The notes below the pieces were generated by a model, which searched no databases, was not told the origin of the DNA, and was given only the letters and a program-made list of their open reading frames with translations. From Pseudomonadota bacterium (lineage in GTDB: Bacteria; Pseudomonadota; Gammaproteobacteria; Burkholderiales; Gallionellaceae), in the NCBI GenBank assembly GCA_021783855.1, contig JAJXTL010000100.1, forward strand, positions 1-10,697: a stretch of DNA of 10,697 bases. Reading direction: 5' to 3'. Each line of letters opens with the position of its first letter. Within the stretch, counting starts at the first letter, position 1. Made by a program: the position numbers and the translations under genes. This document shows positions 1-8,071 of the stretch, piece after piece.

Positions 1-1775
1 TCGGCACGCAGAAAACTGCGCATGGCTGCCGCGAAGGTCCAGCCTATGTTTGCATTGACCTGAACCTGGCGCAATCCTTCCTGTGTGATTTCAATGGGAT
101 CTTCGGCCGTCCATATTTTGCGATCCGGTGAATTGATGAAACCTAATACCGAGTGTAGCGTAGTCGTTTTACCTGAACCTGTCGGGCCGCAAATCAGGAA
201 CAGTCCATACGGTTTCACTACCAACTCCTTGAGCCTGGCCAGCACATCGACAGGCAGACCTATCATGGGCAACGGAATCGGCTTCGCCCCCGCCAGCACG
301 CGCATCACGACGTCTTCCAGCCCGTTCGCCGTCGGGACGGTTGCCACGCGGAATTCGACCTTGTGTTCCTGGCTGAGTTTGAGTTCTATTTTGCCGTCCT
401 GCGGGCGGCGTCTCTCGGAAATATCCAGTTTCGCCATGATTTTTATTCTGGATACCAGTGCTTTTTTGAAGGTCGGCGGAAACTCGAAGTACTTGCTGAT
501 CACCCCGTCACGGCGAAAGCGCACCATCGTATTGCGTTTGTCCGGATACGTCTCGATATGAATATCCGACACCCCCTGATTGTAAGCATCAAGCATCATC
601 TTGTTGACCAGGCCGACCAGCGTGTTATCAGTTTCCGCAACGCCTTCCTCGGACGACTCTTCATCGCCCATATCGAACGTCATACCGACGGCGAGTTCAT
701 CGATCTTCTGCCTGCTTGTCTTGGTATTACGCATCTCATTGATAACAAATACAATATCTTCACGGGCAGCCAGCACCGGCACCACGGTGAGATTGGTTAT
801 CACGCGCAGCTCATTCAAGGGTTCCCATAACAGCGGGTTCTCCATTGCGACTACCAGGGTGTGATCGGTGTGATAGAGCGGCAACATTGAAAATTTGCTG
901 ATAAAACCGATAGGCACCAGATGAAAAGTCTCCGGATTAACGCGGAACTTTCTGACATTGACAAAGGGAATACCCAGTTTCTTGGCCAGCATGCTCTGTA
1001 TGACTTCGGTATTCACCACGCCCATATTGATGAGGATTTCACCGAGTGCGACTTTTTTATCCGTACGCTGTTTAACCAGCGCTTCTTCCAGCACTTCACT
1101 GCTGATCAGGTTTTCCTGAACCAGCATTTCGCCGAGTTTGATCACTTTTCCTGACTGACGCCCAAGCGCTGCGACCAGCTGTTCCGAAGTTACGATCTGC
1201 TCGCTGGTCAAATACTCACCCAGCATCTGGGTGCGAAGTTTTTCCTGCTTCTCAAGCCCGTTTGTGATTTCCTTGCGGGTGGCAACCTTTTCTTCGATCA
1301 ACATCTGACCGATCTTTTTACCGATCTGATAGTGCCTGATCGATATGGCAGGAATAAAACAGCGTATGACCGCATCGTCCATATCAACCAGGAACAGATA
1401 AAGCCCGGTCTTGTCTATTGCGAAACCGACCGTCTCCCCTTCCAGCTTCTTGTCGTTCATGAACACAATCGCGCAGGGCTGCTTCTCGGAAGCGCCGAAC
1501 ACATCCTCATGTGACTCATGGATCAGGTAGTCATTCTTGATCAGATGCACCGGATGCAACAGGCGCATGTAATCGATGGATTCCGCCTTCAGGCTGACAA
1601 TCCCGCCATTAAAGTCCTGTATGTTGAACACATCCTCTTCAGGGGAGAACTCAGTCAGATCGCCAAAATATTCCTGTCCATCACCGGAAATAACCAGGCA
1701 GGGCTCACTCTCCAAAACGGTCAGATCTTCAGAAAATTGGTAATAATAGGGAGTGGGCCATAGACTCAGTTTCAT
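1..1775 (-). CDS. GspE/PilB-family type II secretion / type IV pilus assembly ATPase, 3' end missing
   Basis: A cytoplasmic AAA-type ATPase of the kind that powers pilus or type II pseudopilus assembly. The reading frame is open from ATG at 1775 to the window edge (591 codons). Visible parts: an unusual ~150-residue N-terminal region with a PilZ-like flavour; four tandem helical repeats of MshEN type at about residues 153-180, 184-211, 213-240 and 243-270, e.g. KLGEMLVQENLISSE; the SDIHIE motif at 403-408; Walker A GPTGSGKTT at 530-538; and the AEDPIE aspartate-box motif at 557-562. The frame leaves the window just where Walker B (usually DPDxxxxGE) should begin, so the tetracysteine zinc site, if any, is not visible. 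AAGGAA precedes the start by 5 nt. It lies 73 nt downstream of xseA on the same strand. No pil or gsp neighbours are in view, so secretion and pilus roles cannot be separated. The family is certain; the gene name is not. Confidence 0.93.
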   Translation of the reverse strand, partial: MKLSLWPTPYYYQFSEDLTVLESEPCLVISGDGQEYFGDLTEFSPEEDVFNIQDFNGGIVSLKAESIDYMRLLHPVHLIKNDYLIHESHEDVFGASEKQPCAIVFMNDKKLEGETVGFAIDKTGLYLFLVDMDDAVIRCFIPAISIRHYQIGKKIGQMLIEEKVATRKEITNGLEKQEKLRTQMLGEYLTSEQIVTSEQLVAALGRQSGKVIKLGEMLVQENLISSEVLEEALVKQRTDKKVALGEILINMGVVNTEVIQSMLAKKLGIPFVNVRKFRVNPETFHLVPIGFISKFSMLPLYHTDHTLVVAMENPLLWEPLNELRVITNLTVVPVLAAREDIVFVINEMRNTKTSRQKIDELAVGMTFDMGDEESSEEGVAETDNTLVGLVNKMMLDAYNQGVSDIHIETYPDKRNTMVRFRRDGVISKYFEFPPTFKKALVSRIKIMAKLDISERRRPQDGKIELKLSQEHKVEFRVATVPTANGLEDVVMRVLAGAKPIPLPMIGLPVDVLARLKELVVKPYGLFLICGPTGSGKTTTLHSVLGFINSPDRKIWTAEDPIEITQEGLRQVQVNANIGWTFAAAMRSFLRA

Positions 1776-1848
1776 TCGGGTTCCTTGCAGATGACTGCCA
1801 CTGGTTGATTTCGCTGCGAATTATCCATCAATTCAGACAATCAGACGA

Positions 1849-3201
1849 CTACTCATTTGAGTCACCCTGCTCCTCTACCCGGGTACGCGCCCAACCCTCT
1901 TTGAAAGTGATGCGCAGTTCATCGCCCACAGCGAGCAGACGCGCATCCGACACCAGGTGACCTTGCTCATCCTGCACCATACTGTAGCCTCGCGCCAACA
2001 CCTGTTGCGGATTGAGCAGATTCAAGTGTTGCGCAACGCCGGACAACCTTGCTTGCCGCTGCATCTGCGTCACGCGCACGGCCTTGATCAGACGCTCGCC
2101 CAGATGCTTCTGTTTATCCTGCAGGCGATAAAAATCGCTGCCCGCGCTGCACAGACGTTGCAGACATGAGGCGGATCGCCACTGTTTCTGTTCAAGCCCA
2201 TGCGCGAAACTGCGTTGCAAACGTTGTTGCAATTGGTCGAGTTGCAGCAAACGGCGTTGCAACTGCTGTGCGGGATGCACCAGACGACGCTGCATATAAT
2301 CCACCGTCTGCATGGCGTTTTGCAACCGGTTGCGCATCGGACGCAACAGATGCTGTGCGGTGTCGCGCAATCCCTGCATCAGTGCCAGACGATCCGGCAC
2401 GACGCGCTGCGCTGCGGCAGTAGGCGTAGGCGCACGTTCATCGGCTGCAAAATCGGCAATGGTAAAATCAGTCTCGTGCCCCACGCCGCTAATGATGGGA
2501 ATGCTGCTGGCTGCGATGGCGCGCGCCACAACCTCCTCGTTGAACGCCCACAAATCCTCGATGCTGCCGCCGCCGCGACATAGAATCAGTACAGCGCATT
2601 CCGCCCGGCTGTTTGCCGTGCGTATGGCTTGCGCAATTTTTTCGGCGCTGCCCGCACCCTGCACGGGGGCGGGGTAGAGCACCACAGGCACGCTGGGCAG
2701 GCGCAGCTTTAAGGTGGTCAGCACATCGCGCAGCGCGGCAGCCTTGGTCGACGTGATAATGCCCACACGCCTGGGGAAAACCGGCAAGACACGCTTGTTC
2801 GAGGCGTCAAACAAGCCTTCCTGCTCCAGCTTCAGCTTGAGTCTGACAAACTGCTCATACAGCACGCCCAATCCGGCCGGTCGCATCTGTTCGACCGTCA
2901 GCTGAAAATCCCCGCGCGCCTCGTACAGGCCTGCCAACGCCTGCACTTCGACCTGCATTCCGTTGCCGGCAGTTTTATCCAGCAACTGATTTTTGTGGCG
3001 AAACATCACACAGCGCACTTGCGCCTGCTCATCCTTGATCGAAAAATACCAGTGACCGGAGGCGGCCTTCACCAGATTGCAGATTTCCCCTCCCACCCAC
3101 AGCAGAGGTACATTGCCTTCGAGTAACTGGTTGATTGCACGCGTGAGTTCCGACACGCGCAGCACGCGCTGTTTTCCCTCAAAAAATAGGGTCTCAGACA
3201 T
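1849..3201 (-). CDS. xseA: Exodeoxyribonuclease VII large subunit
   Basis: Large subunit of exonuclease VII, which with several XseB subunits degrades single-stranded DNA in both directions to oligonucleotides in the cytoplasm. The 450-residue length is normal for the family. The N-terminal OB-fold DNA-binding domain covers about residues 14-108 (VLRVSELTRAIN, LWVGGEICN, GHWYFSIKD). The catalytic domain includes RRVGIITS near 144-151, RGGGSIEDLWAFN at 209-221 and GVGHETDFTIAD at 239-250. A Gln/Leu/Arg-rich C-terminal part (about 275-400) fits the long coiled coil that binds XseB. The ATG at 3201 places VLRVSEL at the usual distance from the N terminus; the ribosome-binding site is poor. xseB is not visible here. 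The gene is divergent from exbB, and a DnaA-box-like sequence sits 16-24 nt upstream of its start. Confidence 0.97.
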   Translation of the reverse strand: MSETLFFEGKQRVLRVSELTRAINQLLEGNVPLLWVGGEICNLVKAASGHWYFSIKDEQAQVRCVMFRHKNQLLDKTAGNGMQVEVQALAGLYEARGDFQLTVEQMRPAGLGVLYEQFVRLKLKLEQEGLFDASNKRVLPVFPRRVGIITSTKAAALRDVLTTLKLRLPSVPVVLYPAPVQGAGSAEKIAQAIRTANSRAECAVLILCRGGGSIEDLWAFNEEVVARAIAASSIPIISGVGHETDFTIADFAADERAPTPTAAAQRVVPDRLALMQGLRDTAQHLLRPMRNRLQNAMQTVDYMQRRLVHPAQQLQRRLLQLDQLQQRLQRSFAHGLEQKQWRSASCLQRLCSAGSDFYRLQDKQKHLGERLIKAVRVTQMQRQARLSGVAQHLNLLNPQQVLARGYSMVQDEQGHLVSDARLLAVGDELRITFKEGWARTRVEEQGDSNE

Positions 3202-3590
3202 ATTGACAATCCATAATTATTCACAAACCCAGAGAATACGCCGCATTGCGCCACACGACCGGCAACAAGAACATCGCACTTAGGTTATTGTATTGATTTT
3301 AAAGGATAAATTAACATAACAAAAAACAGGCAGGGTAACAAAAACCCTTATATCTCACAGCGTTAAAGCATCTTCCCGCATCTTTATCCACATAGTTATC
3401 CACAGATTTTGTGGGTAAACATAAATATTCTTTTATAACGAGGGATTAGCTCAAGGTTGTTGAAGAAAAACATGAGAAATCTTGCTCAACCCGGCGCGAC
3501 ACGCTACAGTTGCGACTTTGGAACCTCTGAAAACATTCTCCCATACTTGGGATATGAGGCCTGCAATTTAAGCACATTTGGAGAATCCCC
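3202..3590. other. AT-rich divergent intergenic spacer between xseA and exbB
   Basis: This 389-bp gap has no credible gene. Its 3280-3370 part is strongly AT-rich, with several A or T runs, and is followed by three DnaA-box sequences; a fourth matching the relaxed consensus lies near xseA. The spacer must hold promoters for xseA (leftward) and exbB (rightward). I see no convincing -35/-10 pair for either: TATAAC at 3434-3439 is the only modest -10 candidate towards exbB. The exbB ribosome-binding site GGAGAA is at 3580-3585. Confidence 0.7.
3384..3418 (+). promoter_or_regulatory. Cluster of three DnaA boxes
   Basis: Two perfect consensus DnaA boxes TTATCCACA lie at 3384-3392 and 3396-3404 in the same orientation, 12 bp apart. 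A third with one mismatch (TTACCCACA on the minus strand) lies at 3410-3418, facing the second. TTATTCACA at 3217-3225 also fits the relaxed TTWTNCACA consensus. About 80 bp of AT-rich DNA lies immediately to the left of the cluster. Initiator-protein binding is a strong expectation. Whether the role is replication origin, DnaA reactivation or titration site, or DnaA control of xseA/exbB cannot be decided from this window; no dnaA, dnaN, gyrB or parAB is in view. Confidence 0.7.
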
Positions 3591-4199
3591 GTGTTTGCAA
3601 TCGTTGAAGCGGCTGGCTGGCCGATCTGGTTTTTAATTTTTGCGTCTATCATTGCCACAGGTTTGATCACCGAAAGACTCTTCTATCTGCGCAGCAGCCG
3701 GATTACACCGCCTGCCTTGCTCGACGAGGTGGTCAAGGAACTCAAGCAGCGCGGCGTCAGCGATGCCATGCTGATCAAACTGGACAAGCATTCGCCCCTG
3801 GGGCGCATCTTTGCCGCCGGCCTGAAGAACATCAAGAGCACGCCGGAGATCATGAAGGAATCCATAGAGGAAGCCGGACGTGCATGCAGCCACGATCTGG
3901 AACGCTTTCTCACCACGCTGGGCACCATTGCGTCCATCAGCCCGCTGCTCGGCCTGTTCGGCACGGTAGTCGGCATGATCGAAATTTTCGGCGCGCAAAC
4001 CACCGCAGGCAACAGTCCGGCCGTGCTGGCCCACGGCATTTCCGTTGCGCTGTACAACACCGCCTTCGGCCTGATTGTGGCGATCCCCAGCATGATTTTT
4101 TATCGTCATTTCCGCGCCAAGGCCGACGGCCTGACCGTCGAAATGGAGCAACAGGCGATCAAGCTGGTGGAAATCGTGCACGGCCAGCGCAGGAGCTAG
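3591..4199 (+). CDS. exbB: ExbB/TolQ/MotA-family proton channel protein
   Basis: Inner-membrane stator subunit that, with ExbD, turns proton-motive force into work on a partner reaching the outer membrane (TonB or a Tol-like protein). The 202-residue protein has three hydrophobic spans: about residues 9-27, 109-132 and 148-170. The long loop between spans one and two is cytoplasmic by family topology. Conserved ExbB/TolQ features are LGTIASISPLLGLFGTVVGM in span two and ALYNTAFGLIVAIPSM in span three, with T157 as a candidate for the conserved pore threonine. The start is GTG at 3591 with GGAGAA six nucleotides upstream. It is the first gene of the plus-strand cluster, and exbD begins 2 nt after its stop. 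No tonB gene is seen, and position before lpxK is common in betaproteobacteria, so the partner is open; TolQ-like naming would also be acceptable. Confidence 0.94.
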   Translation: MFAIVEAAGWPIWFLIFASIIATGLITERLFYLRSSRITPPALLDEVVKELKQRGVSDAMLIKLDKHSPLGRIFAAGLKNIKSTPEIMKESIEEAGRACSHDLERFLTTLGTIASISPLLGLFGTVVGMIEIFGAQTTAGNSPAVLAHGISVALYNTAFGLIVAIPSMIFYRHFRAKADGLTVEMEQQAIKLVEIVHGQRRS

Positions 4200-4201
4200 C
4201 G

Positions 4202-4621
4202 ATGAATTTTCAGCGCGGACGTACCCGTGAAGAGCCGGAAATCAATCTGATTCCGATGATAGACGTGTTGCTGGTAATCCTGATTTTTATGATGGTCACC
4301 ACCAGCTATGCAAAATATTCCGAATTGCAGATCAACTTGCCGCAGGCCGGCGGCGAGGCCAGCACCTCGCAGGTCAAACCCATCAATGTATCCATCGATG
4401 CCACCGAACATTACGCGATCAACGACAGCGAAGTCAGGTTTACAGGCGTTACCGCATTCACCGCCTCGCTGAAAACAGCCGCAGGCGAACAAACCGATCC
4501 CGTCATCGTCATCAATGCCGATGCCAAAACACCGCATCAGGCCGTCATCAATGTGATGGAAGCCGCCAGACAGGCAGGCTTTGCCCGCATTACCTTTGCC
4601 ACGCAGAACGAAGTTAAATAA
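4202..4621 (+). CDS. exbD: ExbD/TolR-family biopolymer transport protein
   Basis: Partner of ExbB in the proton-driven inner-membrane motor. The 139-residue protein has a short cytoplasmic N terminus, one transmembrane span at about residues 20-37 (PMIDVLLVILIFMMV) containing the essential membrane aspartate D21, and a periplasmic domain. That domain ends with the typical pattern VIVINADAKTPHQAVINVME and then a short tail. I chose ATG at 4202, although the frame is open much further upstream, because family members begin just before EINLIPMIDV. In addition AGGAG at 4191-4195 stands 6 nt before this ATG, inside the end of exbB. The 2-nt gap to exbB implies translational coupling; lpxK begins 6 nt after its stop. 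Confidence 0.95.
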   Translation: MNFQRGRTREEPEINLIPMIDVLLVILIFMMVTTSYAKYSELQINLPQAGGEASTSQVKPINVSIDATEHYAINDSEVRFTGVTAFTASLKTAAGEQTDPVIVINADAKTPHQAVINVMEAARQAGFARITFATQNEVK

Positions 4622-4627
4622 CCTTCA

Positions 4628-5620
4628 ATGGCCGGACTTGAAGCTTACTGGTATCGCAACCGTCCGCTGCACCTGATTCTGCTGCCCGCAAGCTGGCTGT
4701 TTCGCGCACTGACAGCAATACGCCGCCTCCTGTATCGCTGCCATATTCTGAAAAGCTTTAAATTACCCGTACCGGTCATCGTGATCGGCAACATCAGCGT
4801 GGGGGGCACCGGCAAAACGCCCCTCACGCTGGCTATCGCACAGCAACTGATTGAACAAGGCCATCACCCGGTGATTGTCAGCCGCGGCTATGGAGGCGAC
4901 TCATGTCAACAAGCGGTAAACGAGAACAGCACCGCACAGCAAGTGGGCGACGAGCCCTTACTGATGGCCAGACGCGCCATTTGTCCGGTGTGGGTGGGCC
5001 GTGATCGCGTCGCTGCTGCAAGGCAGGCCTTGCTTGCGCATCCGCAATGCGATGTGCTGCTGTGCGACGACGGCTTGCAGCATTACCGCCTGCAACGCGA
5101 CGTTGAAGTTGCAGTCATCGACGGTGTACGTCACTTCGGCAACGGACATCTGCTGCCCGCTGGCCCCTTGCGCGAGCCGGCAGCCCGTCTGAGAACCGTA
5201 GATGCGGTGGTGATCAATGGCGGCAAGAGTCGCGAACATTCTCAATACGCCATGCAGTTATCCGGCGCCCTCTTCCGGAATCTGCTTCATCCGGAAAAAA
5301 CCGCTACTGCACGGGATTTTCAGGGATTACGCCTGCATGCCGTGGCCGGCATCGGTCATCCGCAACGTTTCTTTGATCATCTGAAATCGCTGGGATTGTC
5401 CGCGACCCCGCATGCATTTGCCGACCATCACCCCTATCAGGCAAGCGATCTGCGCTTCGATGAGTGCGATGCGCTACTCCTCACCGAGAAAGATGCGGTA
5501 AAATGCGCCGCATTCGCTGACGACAGATACTGGGTATTGCCTGTGGATGCCCGAATCGACTCAGCCCTGATAGCTCACCTACTGCGAAAGATCGCCATTC
5601 ATGGACGCAAAGCTGCTTGA
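4628..5620 (+). CDS. lpxK: Tetraacyldisaccharide 4'-kinase (lipid A synthesis)
   Basis: LpxK uses ATP to phosphorylate the 4' position of the tetraacyl disaccharide-1-phosphate precursor, giving lipid IVA on the cytoplasmic face of the inner membrane. The 330-residue length is typical. A hydrophobic N-terminal helix (about residues 13-30) anchors it to the membrane. The LpxK-type P-loop is [12 protein letters not shown] at 54-65, followed by [10 protein letters not shown] (81-90), [10 protein letters not shown] (107-116) and the conserved [12 protein letters not shown] at 147-158. A C-terminal FADHHPY motif and LLTEKDAVK are also characteristic. The start ATG at 4628 has little Shine-Dalgarno sequence and probably relies on coupling to exbD. 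Its last 20 nt overlap the start of the next gene. Its product is the acceptor to which Kdo, activated by KdsB, is later added. Confidence 0.97.
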   Translation: MAGLEAYWYRNRPLHLILLPASWLFRALTAIRRLLYRCHILKSFKLPVPVIVIGNISVGGTGKTPLTLAIAQQLIEQGHHPVIVSRGYGGDSCQQAVNENSTAQQVGDEPLLMARRAICPVWVGRDRVAAARQALLAHPQCDVLLCDDGLQHYRLQRDVEVAVIDGVRHFGNGHLLPAGPLREPAARLRTVDAVVINGGKSREHSQYAMQLSGALFRNLLHPEKTATARDFQGLRLHAVAGIGHPQRFFDHLKSLGLSATPHAFADHHPYQASDLRFDECDALLLTEKDAVKCAAFADDRYWVLPVDARIDSALIAHLLRKIAIHGRKAA

Positions 5621-5786
5621 TATTCTCGTCTGCCCCTTGTGCAAATCGCCTCTGATCTATCGCAAGACCGATCAGGAATTGATCTGCAAACCCGACCGGC
5701 TGGCCTATAAGATTGCCGACGGCATACCGGTGATGCTGGCCGATGAAGCGCGCAAGCTCACACCCGAAGAAGCCGAAGCGCTCTGA
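5601..5786 (+). CDS. ycaR: Trm112/YcaR family small protein
   Basis: A 61-residue protein of the Trm112-like (UPF0434/YcaR) family. It starts [15 protein letters not shown] and continues with [21 protein letters not shown], the family signature. CPLC (residues 11-14) gives two of the cysteines of a small zinc-ribbon-like fold, and C29 is a third. In eukaryotes and archaea Trm112 activates methyltransferases; the role of the bacterial proteins is not settled, so I assign none. Its start overlaps the end of lpxK by 20 nt in another frame, and kdsB follows after 17 nt. The same lpxK-ycaR-kdsB neighbourhood exists in Escherichia coli (there with ycaQ in between), which supports the assignment. 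Confidence 0.93.
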   Translation: MDAKLLDILVCPLCKSPLIYRKTDQELICKPDRLAYKIADGIPVMLADEARKLTPEEAEAL

Positions 5787-5803
5787 CATTCACCGATTTC
5801 AAA

Positions 5804-6622
5804 ATGGTCGATTTTCACGTCGTCATTCCGGCCCGCCACGCTTCCACCCGCCTGCCCGGCAAGCCGCTGCTGCACATCGCGGGCAAGCCCATGATCGTGC
5901 GTGTTGCAGAACAGGCGGCCAAAAGCGGCGCGCAACAAATCTGGATTGCCACCGATCATCATGCGATTGCCAGCGTGGTGCACGAACATGGTTTCAAGGC
6001 TTGCATGACGCGCGAGGATCACACCAGCGGTACCGACCGCATCGCCGAGGTAGCTGAAAAACAAGGCTGGCCGGATGACTGCATCGTGGTGAACGTGCAG
6101 GGCGACGAACCGCTGATGCCGCCAGAGTTGATACACGCTGTGGCGCAACATCTGCACGACCACCCCGAATGCGCTATTGCCACCGCCTGCCATGCGATTC
6201 ACGATGAAGCTGCCATGCGCAATCCCAACATCGTCAAGACGGTGCTGGACAAAGCAGGCAATGCGCTGTATTTTAGCCGGGCTCCGATACCCTACCCGCG
6301 CGATGCGTTCAGGGTTTTGTCCTCACCCGAAGGGCGAGACGATTGTTCTTCCTCCCTCCGGGGGGAAGTTAGAAAGGGGGAACTGCCGCCCGATTTGCCG
6401 GTGCTGCGACACATCGGCATTTACGCTTATCGCGCAAGTTTTTTGCGCGCTTACGGGCAACTCTCGCCTGCAGTCATCGAACAATATGAGTCGCTGGAAC
6501 AATTGCGCGCGCTGTATCATGGCTACAAGATCGGCGTGGTTATCGCAGATGGCGCCCCCCCCGGCGGCGTGGACACGGAACAGGATTTACAAACGGCAAG
6601 AAAAGCATTTGAAAATCTGTGA
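5804..6622 (+). CDS. kdsB: 3-deoxy-manno-octulosonate cytidylyltransferase (CMP-Kdo synthetase) with an extra internal segment
   Basis: KdsB joins CTP and Kdo to make CMP-Kdo, the donor for the inner core of lipopolysaccharide, in the cytoplasm. The nucleotide-binding loop is [15 protein letters not shown] (residues 8-22). [10 protein letters not shown] (73-82) and [10 protein letters not shown] (98-107) carry the metal and substrate residues. [11 protein letters not shown] (157-167) and RHIGIYAYR (202-210) follow, and GVDTEQDL closes the domain. At 272 residues it is about 20 longer than the roughly 250 I expect. The excess lies between DAF (167-169) and LRHIGIY, where only a short linker is usual, and it coincides with palindromic repeat-like DNA at 6311-6382. 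The frame stays open and all conserved motifs are present, so the enzyme is probably active. The start ATG at 5804 has a weak ribosome site and follows ycaR by 17 nt. Confidence 0.96.
   Translation: MVDFHVVIPARHASTRLPGKPLLHIAGKPMIVRVAEQAAKSGAQQIWIATDHHAIASVVHEHGFKACMTREDHTSGTDRIAEVAEKQGWPDDCIVVNVQGDEPLMPPELIHAVAQHLHDHPECAIATACHAIHDEAAMRNPNIVKTVLDKAGNALYFSRAPIPYPRDAFRVLSSPEGRDDCSSSLRGEVRKGELPPDLPVLRHIGIYAYRASFLRAYGQLSPAVIEQYESLEQLRALYHGYKIGVVIADGAPPGGVDTEQDLQTARKAFENL
6311..6382 (+). repeat. Palindromic repeat-like insertion read in frame inside kdsB
   Basis: This ~72-bp stretch encodes the extra residues of KdsB. It contains two hairpins: GTCCTCACCC with GGGCGAGAC around a GAA loop (6319-6340), and CTTCCTCCC with GGGGGGAAG around TCC (6348-6368, one mismatch). 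Its CCGGGGGGAA core is also found, exactly, in the intergenic repeat copy at 10183-10291 (minus strand). Palindromic, length divisible by three and placed in a surface linker, it looks like a dispersed repeat that entered a gene without breaking it. The exact borders are estimated from where KdsB similarity resumes. Confidence 0.6.
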
Positions 6623-6623
6623 A

Positions 6624-6684
6624 TGGTGAGTAGTAAGTTGTGAGCAGCAGCGCACACTGACCACTGACCACTTACAACCTACCA
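6624..6684 (+). repeat. Imperfect inverted repeat in the kdsB-adk gap
   Basis: The arms 6624-6644 and 6664-6684 are complementary at 16 of 21 positions and end in TGGT/ACCA. A short tandem of the 7-mer CACTGAC (about 2.6 units, 6655-6672) runs into the right arm. The structure begins 1 nt after the kdsB stop and ends just before the adk ribosome-binding site. It could be a processing or attenuation hairpin in the transcript, or a degenerate dispersed repeat. There is no T run, so it is not a typical terminator. Confidence 0.5.
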
Positions 6685-6687
6685 TAG

Positions 6688-7362
<675 letters not shown>

Positions 7363-7439
7363 GCCAACCATGAAAATAGCACACGCCATGCCCGGCAACC
7401 TCGCTACGCTTTCCCTCACCTCAATCCTGATGGAACGAT

Positions 7440-7557
7440 TAGCCATTCGACTAAGCCATCACAAGACGATGGCAAAGTCGCTGGTTATCTCCCGGAGGGG
7501 AGAGCGCAGCGAGGGGGGCGAAGCCAGGCAAACGAATCGCTACGCGAGTTTCACGTT
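7440..7557 (+). repeat. Structured intergenic repeat, copy 1
   Basis: About 118 bp matching the minus strand of 10183-10291 over its whole length. It contains three hairpins. The first has an outer stem CGACT/AGTCG (7448-7452 and 7476-7480) and an inner stem GCCATC/GATGGC (7455-7460 and 7468-7473). The second is TCTCCC-GGAG-GGGAGA (7488-7503). The third is TCGC-TAC-GCGA near the right end (about 7537-7547). The repeat fills most of the adk to glcG-like gap and ends 9 nt before the next start codon. A 66-codon open frame starting at 7370 runs through it, but the translation has no protein-like features. Confidence 0.8.
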
Positions 7558-7566
7558 AAACCTGTC

Positions 7567-7968
7567 ATGACCAGCAAACCTGTCCTTACGCTGGATGATG
7601 CCAGGCGCGTGGCGGCAGCCGCAGAGGCCGAGGCGCGCGCCAACGACTGGCGCGTAGTCATCGCCGTGGTGGACGATGGCGGACATCTGCTGTATCTGCA
7701 ACGCAGTCACGACACCCAGTTCGGCAGCGTGGAAACAGCGATTGCCAAAGCGCATGCCGCCATCGCCTTTCGGCGGCCCACCAAAACCTCGGAAGATGCC
7801 GTGTTGAGCGGGCGGCTTATCCATCTGGCCCTGCCCGGGGTCATTCCCGCCGAAGGTGGCGTTCCGCTATCCCTTCACGGCGCGATTGTCGGAGGCCTGG
7901 GTATCAGCGGCGTACGTTCATCCGAGGACGGACAGGTCGCCGCTGCCGGACTGGCGGCACTGTCATAG
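7567..7968 (+). CDS. GlcG/HbpS family protein (possible haem-binding or cofactor-binding)
   Basis: A 133-residue soluble protein of the GlcG/HbpS (DUF336) family. Typical features are the N-terminal LTLDDARRVAAAAEAEA helix, VIAVVDDGGHLLYLQR (about residues 35-50), a helix with AIAKAHAAIAFRRPT, and the glycine-rich end EGGVPL then GAIVGGLGISG, followed by the helix DGQVAAAGLAAL. Some members (HbpS of Streptomyces) bind haem; others sit in glycolate operons as GlcG with unclear function. No signal peptide is seen, so it should be cytoplasmic. There is no recognisable ribosome-binding site before ATG 7567; the repeat at 7440-7557 forms its leader, so expression may be weak or depend on RNA structure. 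No glycolate oxidase genes are nearby, so a glcG name would not be justified. Confidence 0.88.
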   Translation: MTSKPVLTLDDARRVAAAAEAEARANDWRVVIAVVDDGGHLLYLQRSHDTQFGSVETAIAKAHAAIAFRRPTKTSEDAVLSGRLIHLALPGVIPAEGGVPLSLHGAIVGGLGISGVRSSEDGQVAAAGLAALS

Positions 7969-7989
7969 CCGGCAATTAAGTTGCCCGGC
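7968..7989 (+). terminator. Possible weak terminator hairpin after the GlcG/HbpS-like gene
   Basis: GCCGGCAA pairs with TTGCCCGGC (one bulged C) around a TTAAG loop, starting at the last base of the stop codon. No T run follows, so this is a processing or partial termination candidate at best. Confidence 0.3.
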
Positions 7990-8037
7990 CTCAGCAGAAA
8001 TAAATATCATTTTGAATATATCATTTAATACTCATAC

Positions 8038-8071
8038 TGCTATGATTACGGCTGTTACAGGAAGGTAACAG
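8038..8071 (+). promoter_or_regulatory. Possible hppA promoter (extended -10) with a downstream dyad
   Basis: TGC-TATGAT at 8038-8046 fits an extended -10 element. No good -35 stands at 17 bp; TTGAAT at 8012-8017 is too far. A perfect 7-bp inverted repeat, CTGTTAC-6 nt-GTAACAG (8052-8071), would start at about the transcription start. It could be an operator or a 5' hairpin. About 90 nt of leader then precede the hppA start. Confidence 0.4.

Noticed and set aside
85..830. Overlapping plus-strand open frames of 155-158 codons
   Set aside because: They lie antisense to the clear GspE/PilB-type gene on the minus strand and have no protein-like motifs.
3633..4181. 182-codon minus-strand frame opposite exbB
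   Set aside because: A codon-bias shadow of exbB; the His/Gln/Gly-rich translation resembles no protein.
3884..4201. Upstream extension of the exbD frame
   Set aside because: It overlaps most of exbB in another frame. The ExbD family begins near MNFQRG at 4202, which has its own AGGAG.
6655..6672. CACTGAC tandem as a CRISPR-like or satellite array
   Set aside because: Only about 2.6 short units with no spacers; no cas genes are present.
7370..7570. 66-codon frame between adk and the GlcG/HbpS-like gene
   Set aside because: Two thirds of it is the structured repeat. The same meaningless string NRYASFTL is read from the other repeat copy, so it follows the repeat and not a gene.
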